A DNA stretch of 45,567 bases from JAPXSY01 sp034003585 (GTDB lineage Bacteria; Verrucomicrobiota; Kiritimatiellia; RFP12; UBA1067). Below the pieces are notes generated by a model. The model was not told the origin of the DNA. It did not search any database and saw only the letters and a program-made list of their open reading frames with translations. Location of the stretch: positions 1-45,567 of the forward strand of contig JAVEYH010000013.1 of NCBI GenBank assembly GCA_034003585.1, read 5' to 3'. The position numbers were made by a program, and so were the translations under genes. Below, in pieces: positions 42,723 through 45,567 of the stretch (positions within the stretch are counted from its first letter, which is position 1; each line of letters starts with the position of its first letter).

Positions 42723-44179
42723 CGTGAGACTCCCGTTTCGCCAAGCAGCCGGGCGATCAGGGCGCTTGCGATTTCATTGTCATACCGGGCGCGGACTTCA
42801 TCCGCGCCGGCCTGGGTCACCGCCACCTGCGCGTCGGTGCGCTCAATGGACGAGGAGAGCCCGACGCGGTACTGTTCGTTCACGATCAGGAGATTCTCCT
42901 CGGTCTGACGCCGGACCAAGTTCGCGATTTCCAGGCGTTTGATGGCGCTCGCGCGTTGCGAGAGGGCATCGACCAGATCGCGGTAGAGTTCCTGTTCGGC
43001 GGCCGCGACCTGCGAGCGCGCGGTCCGGAAGCGCGCGACCGCCTCTTCGATACGTGCCGTTTTCCGGTGCCCATCGAAAAGGTTCTGCACGGCGTTTAGA
43101 CCCCACGACAGGTTTCCGATCCACGGGAACCCGCGGCCGGCGCCCTCGGCGTTCACGCCGAGGGATAGTTCGGGGTAGAGTTCGGCGATCGTCTGGTCCA
43201 CATAGGCGGAGGCGGCCCGCGAGCGGGCGTGGAGCACCGCGAGCATTGGATTGTTGTTGCGGGCGTGGCGCATCAGCTCGTCCGCGGGCGCGTCGGCCGG
43301 AACCATCGCGCCGTGCCCCACGCCGAATGCGGTCTGTTCCGCCAATCCGAGGGCGCGGTTCAGTTGGGCCCGGGCCGTCACTAGCGCGTTACTCGCCGTG
43401 ATGATGTCGAGGCGGGCGTTGCCCCAATCCACCTCAGCCTTGGTGACATCATATTGCCGCCGCGTGCCCACCTCGGTCATGACGCGGGCCTCCTCCAAAT
43501 GCTGCGCGTACTGGCGTTCGCTTTCCGCCGCCACGCGCACGAGTTCCCGCGAGCGGTGGTACTCGAAAAACGCCGCGCGAATCGCGTACAGCACCTCCAA
43601 CTCCGTTTCGCGGCACTGCGCTTCGGCGGCGATCAGCGCTTCGATCGCCTGCCGTTCCCTCGCGCGGAGGCGTCCGAAATCATACACCAGCAGATCGAGG
43701 CCGACCGACGCGCTCCACGAACCCCGCATCGTGAGGCTTGAATCGTCCGCCCCGGTGTTTTGCGTTGCGCGCCGGTACGCGGCGGCGGCCGACGATTGGG
43801 GCCAGAGGGATGCGCGGATCTGCGTGATCTGCAGACGGGCTTCGGTCCGCGCCTGCCGGGCCTGGAACAAAGCCGGGTGATTGGTGAGGGCCACCGGTTC
43901 GAGTTGGGAGAGCGTGTAGCTCCGGTCCGGACCGAGGAGACCCGAGTTTGCGGCGGTCGCGGTCACCTCTCCGTGGAGCGAGGCGGGCGAAGCCTGCACC
44001 CGGCGCGCCTCCCTCACGGTTTCGCAGCCGATGAGCAGCGAGCAGGCGAGGAGACCGAAAAGACGCCCGCCCGAGAAGCGGTACGGGGCGGGCGGGGAAC
44101 GCCGAACGCGGAATGTCGTACACCGGATGCTGAAGGTACGGGCAGGATGGGAAAAGAGACTCATAGTGGTGTGCGTCAC
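42719..44179 (-). CDS. TolC-like outer-membrane efflux protein
   Basis: 486 aa from a GTG at 44179 that overlaps the preceding stop (GTGA); an ATG at 44164 is also possible. The first about 35 residues are odd, partly encoded by GAAYGNN heptads, before a hydrophobic stretch ending in LLACSLLIGC (probable lipobox). TolC repeats are seen at SQLEPVALTNHPALFQARQA and MRHARNNNPMLAVLHARSRA, with VDLLVYDFGRL-like and AVQNLFDGHRKTARIEEA turns of the family. Forms the duct of the second exporter, translated together with the repeat protein before it. Confidence 0.86.
   Translation of the reverse strand: MTHTTMSLFSHPARTFSIRCTTFRVRRSPPAPYRFSGGRLFGLLACSLLIGCETVREARRVQASPASLHGEVTATAANSGLLGPDRSYTLSQLEPVALTNHPALFQARQARTEARLQITQIRASLWPQSSAAAAYRRATQNTGADDSSLTMRGSWSASVGLDLLVYDFGRLRARERQAIEALIAAEAQCRETELEVLYAIRAAFFEYHRSRELVRVAAESERQYAQHLEEARVMTEVGTRRQYDVTKAEVDWGNARLDIITASNALVTARAQLNRALGLAEQTAFGVGHGAMVPADAPADELMRHARNNNPMLAVLHARSRAASAYVDQTIAELYPELSLGVNAEGAGRGFPWIGNLSWGLNAVQNLFDGHRKTARIEEAVARFRTARSQVAAAEQELYRDLVDALSQRASAIKRLEIANLVRRQTEENLLIVNEQYRVGLSSSIERTDAQVAVTQAGADEVRARYDNEIASALIARLLGETGVSR
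44097..44117 (+). repeat. Heptad repeat array (GAAYGNN), three units inside the tolC-like gene
   Basis: GAACGCC, GAACGCG, GAATGTC on the plus strand (reverse of coding). Matches the heptads at 38059-38093; 21 bp, so the reading frame is kept. A degenerate GTACACC follows. Confidence 0.6.
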
Positions 44180-45567
44180 AACAGGTCACGGTCCGGCAGC
44201 GCTGCGGTTTCCGTCTCCGTCGGGTCGTAGCCTTCATCCGCGGCGCGATCCAAGTTCGCGTACGAAGCCCAGATCACTTCCGGGTTCAGGGAGTCCGCAT
44301 ACGAGACATACCCGAGACGGAGATCCGTTCGGGTTGTGAGGTCCTCATACTCGGCGCCGCATGGATAGTCGCAGAGGCAGGGCCTTGTCCCGTTGCACCC
44401 GCAGGCGCAGAAACAACGGTGCGACTGCGCCTCGACGCGTTCCGCCGCGGGGGCTTCCGCCCATGCGCCGGCCGATTCTTCCGTCGGCGCGGCGGCCGGG
44501 GGGGCGGCCAGTACGGATGTGGTCTCGGCCGCGGCCGTGGCGGTCGGGGCCGCCTGTTCGACATACACGGTCTCCACCCGTGTCACCACCGGAGCGGGAT
44601 CATAGAAATAATAGGTTCGGTAAACCGGCCAGGGATTGTGGATATAGGAGAACCCGCCGTACCAGCCGCTTCGCCATCCGCCCAGATAGAGGTTGGAGTA
44701 TTCCCAATGCCCGCTGTGCCAACTGTCGTAATACCGTGTGCACGTGTAACCGTAGCTCGGCCACGAGTAGGCGCCGAAGCTTAGTGCGAAGGCGCCGCTT
44801 GACCAGAAGAAACTCATTCCGCTGGCCGCATAAACCGGCACCGGGCGGTATGCGATGTGCGAAAATCCATAATGGTGATACCGGAACGTCCACGGGTCAA
44901 ACACATATGGCGAGCGGTGCCGCGCGGGGTGCCGGCCCGGGGACGGACGGTGCATGCGGAACGGCGTGCGGAACGGCGTATGCCGCACATCGCGGAATCG
45001 TCTGGCCGAAGGCGTCCGCGCACTTTCCGTGCGGGACGTCAGACGGAGGCGGGAGTCGGAGAGTCCGGTGGGCGCGCGAAGACGCAAAGAGGAGGGTTGT
45101 TCGGCCCGCGGGAAGGAAGCGTAGCGGTCCATGATGTGCGTGCTCGTTCCATTACGTGACGGACGCACGGTCTCGCGGCGGGTGCCGGTGAAGATGCGCG
45201 AACCGGGGTCGCGGTTGCTTGGGGGCGCGGGCCGCGGGGCCGCGGAGACGGAGGGTGCAGGCTGCGGCCGGTCCATGCGGGTGCCGGTGAAGATGCGCGA
45301 ACCGGGGTCGCGGTTGCTTGGGGGCGCGGGCCGCGGGGCCGCGGAGACGGAGGGCACAGGCTGCGGCCGGAGCTGCGGCCGGTCCGTGCGGGTGCCGGTG
45401 AAGATGCGCGAACCGGGGTCGCGGTTGCTTGGGGGCGCCGGCCGCTGGGCCGCGGATACGGAGGGCACAGGCTGCGGCCGGGGCTGCGGCCGGTCCGTGC
45501 GGGTGCCGGTGAAGATGCGCGAACCGGGGTCGCGGTTGCTGGGGGGCGCGGGCAGTTCGGTAGTGCG
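44176..45567 (-). CDS. Repeat-containing Tyr/Trp- and Cys-rich envelope-type protein (5' end outside window)
   Basis: At least 463 aa; the frame is open to the right edge, so the N-terminus and any signal peptide are unseen. From the N-side: four copies of a 33-37 residue Pro/Arg repeat (core NRDPGSRIFTGTR), a basic Arg/His/Pro stretch, a Tyr/Trp/Gly/Ser-rich low-complexity part (SGHWEYSNLYLGGWRSGWYG), an Ala-rich linker, a Cys cluster (HRCFCACGCNGTRPCLCDYP) and an acidic tail ending DRDLL. I recognise no family. Its stop overlaps the TolC-like start (GTGA), so it is translationally coupled to the export operon and may be its cargo, a surface protein, or a partner. Confidence 0.65.
   Translation of the reverse strand, partial: RTTELPAPPSNRDPGSRIFTGTRTDRPQPRPQPVPSVSAAQRPAPPSNRDPGSRIFTGTRTDRPQLRPQPVPSVSAAPRPAPPSNRDPGSRIFTGTRMDRPQPAPSVSAAPRPAPPSNRDPGSRIFTGTRRETVRPSRNGTSTHIMDRYASFPRAEQPSSLRLRAPTGLSDSRLRLTSRTESARTPSARRFRDVRHTPFRTPFRMHRPSPGRHPARHRSPYVFDPWTFRYHHYGFSHIAYRPVPVYAASGMSFFWSSGAFALSFGAYSWPSYGYTCTRYYDSWHSGHWEYSNLYLGGWRSGWYGGFSYIHNPWPVYRTYYFYDPAPVVTRVETVYVEQAAPTATAAAETTSVLAAPPAAAPTEESAGAWAEAPAAERVEAQSHRCFCACGCNGTRPCLCDYPCGAEYEDLTTRTDLRLGYVSYADSLNPEVIWASYANLDRAADEGYDPTETETAALPDRDLL
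45180..45567 (-). repeat. In-frame tandem repeats of 99 and 111 bp
   Basis: The motif GGGTGCCGGTGAAGATGCGC starts at 45180, 45279, 45390 and 45501: spacings 99, 111 and 111 bp (33, 37 and 37 codons). Units are near identical; the 12 bp difference adds or removes an Arg-Pro-Gln-Leu-type step. The array probably continues outside the window. Confidence 0.92.

Noticed and set aside
45180..45567. CRISPR array
   Set aside because: Units are 99-111 bp, in frame, and near identical throughout without unique spacers; they encode protein repeats.

Overview
This 45.6 kb window is gene-dense, GC-rich bacterial chromosome. I see no phage, insertion sequence, plasmid gene or CRISPR array. Gene content points to the PVC superphylum, most likely Kiritimatiellota or Lentisphaerae-like: a XylR-type LacI/AraC hybrid regulator, tandem double-domain SGNH proteins, a DUF4886 hydrolase, GH20, a very divergent FtsZ behind ddl-ftsQ-ftsA, and a leftover leucine-rich-repeat tail. 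Many lipoboxes and two TolC-type export operons indicate a Gram-negative envelope. The phylum call is inference; no rRNA is present.

Layout. 1-3.9 kb: two tandem secreted SGNH proteins sharing a 423 bp identical block. 4.0-7.1 kb (minus): a XylR-like regulator and a double-GT2 glycosyltransferase. 7.3-10.4 kb (plus): two LysM lipoproteins around a small membrane protein, then hemB, then a degraded LRR-protein tail. 10.8-13.2 kb: L-rhamnose isomerase and a class II aldolase. 13.3-18.6 kb: a complete TolC / adaptor / ATPase / permease export operon with coupled starts. 18.8-26.4 kb: sppA, a murC-murB fusion, ddl, ftsQ, ftsA and a divergent ftsZ in one transcription unit. 26.4-28.6 kb (minus): a LarA-like protein and a secreted DUF4886 hydrolase. 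28.8-29.9 kb: ilvC. 30-31.4 kb: a GT4 glycosyltransferase and divergent tRNA-Ser(GGA) and tRNA-Leu(GAG). 31.6-38.9 kb: a DUF116-polyprenyl synthase fusion, a PQQ-type propeller protein, a NifU-like protein, thiN, rsmE, an SQOR-like flavoprotein with a Tat signal, and rlmB. 38.9-40.8 kb: GH20. 40.8-45.6 kb (minus): a second export operon (repeat protein, TolC-like, adaptor, ATPase) with no permease in view.

How they fit together. The central block joins envelope quality control (SppA), peptidoglycan precursor synthesis (MurC, MurB, Ddl) and divisome assembly (FtsQ, FtsA, FtsZ). The sugar genes (SGNH, GH20, RhaA, aldolase, XylR-like) suggest glycan use. The most unusual points are the FtsZ active-site changes, the DUF116-prenyltransferase fusion, the gene-conversion tract in the SGNH pair, a heptad GAAYGNN repeat seen at two distant loci, and a permease-less export operon translationally coupled to a Tyr/Trp/Cys-rich repeat protein.
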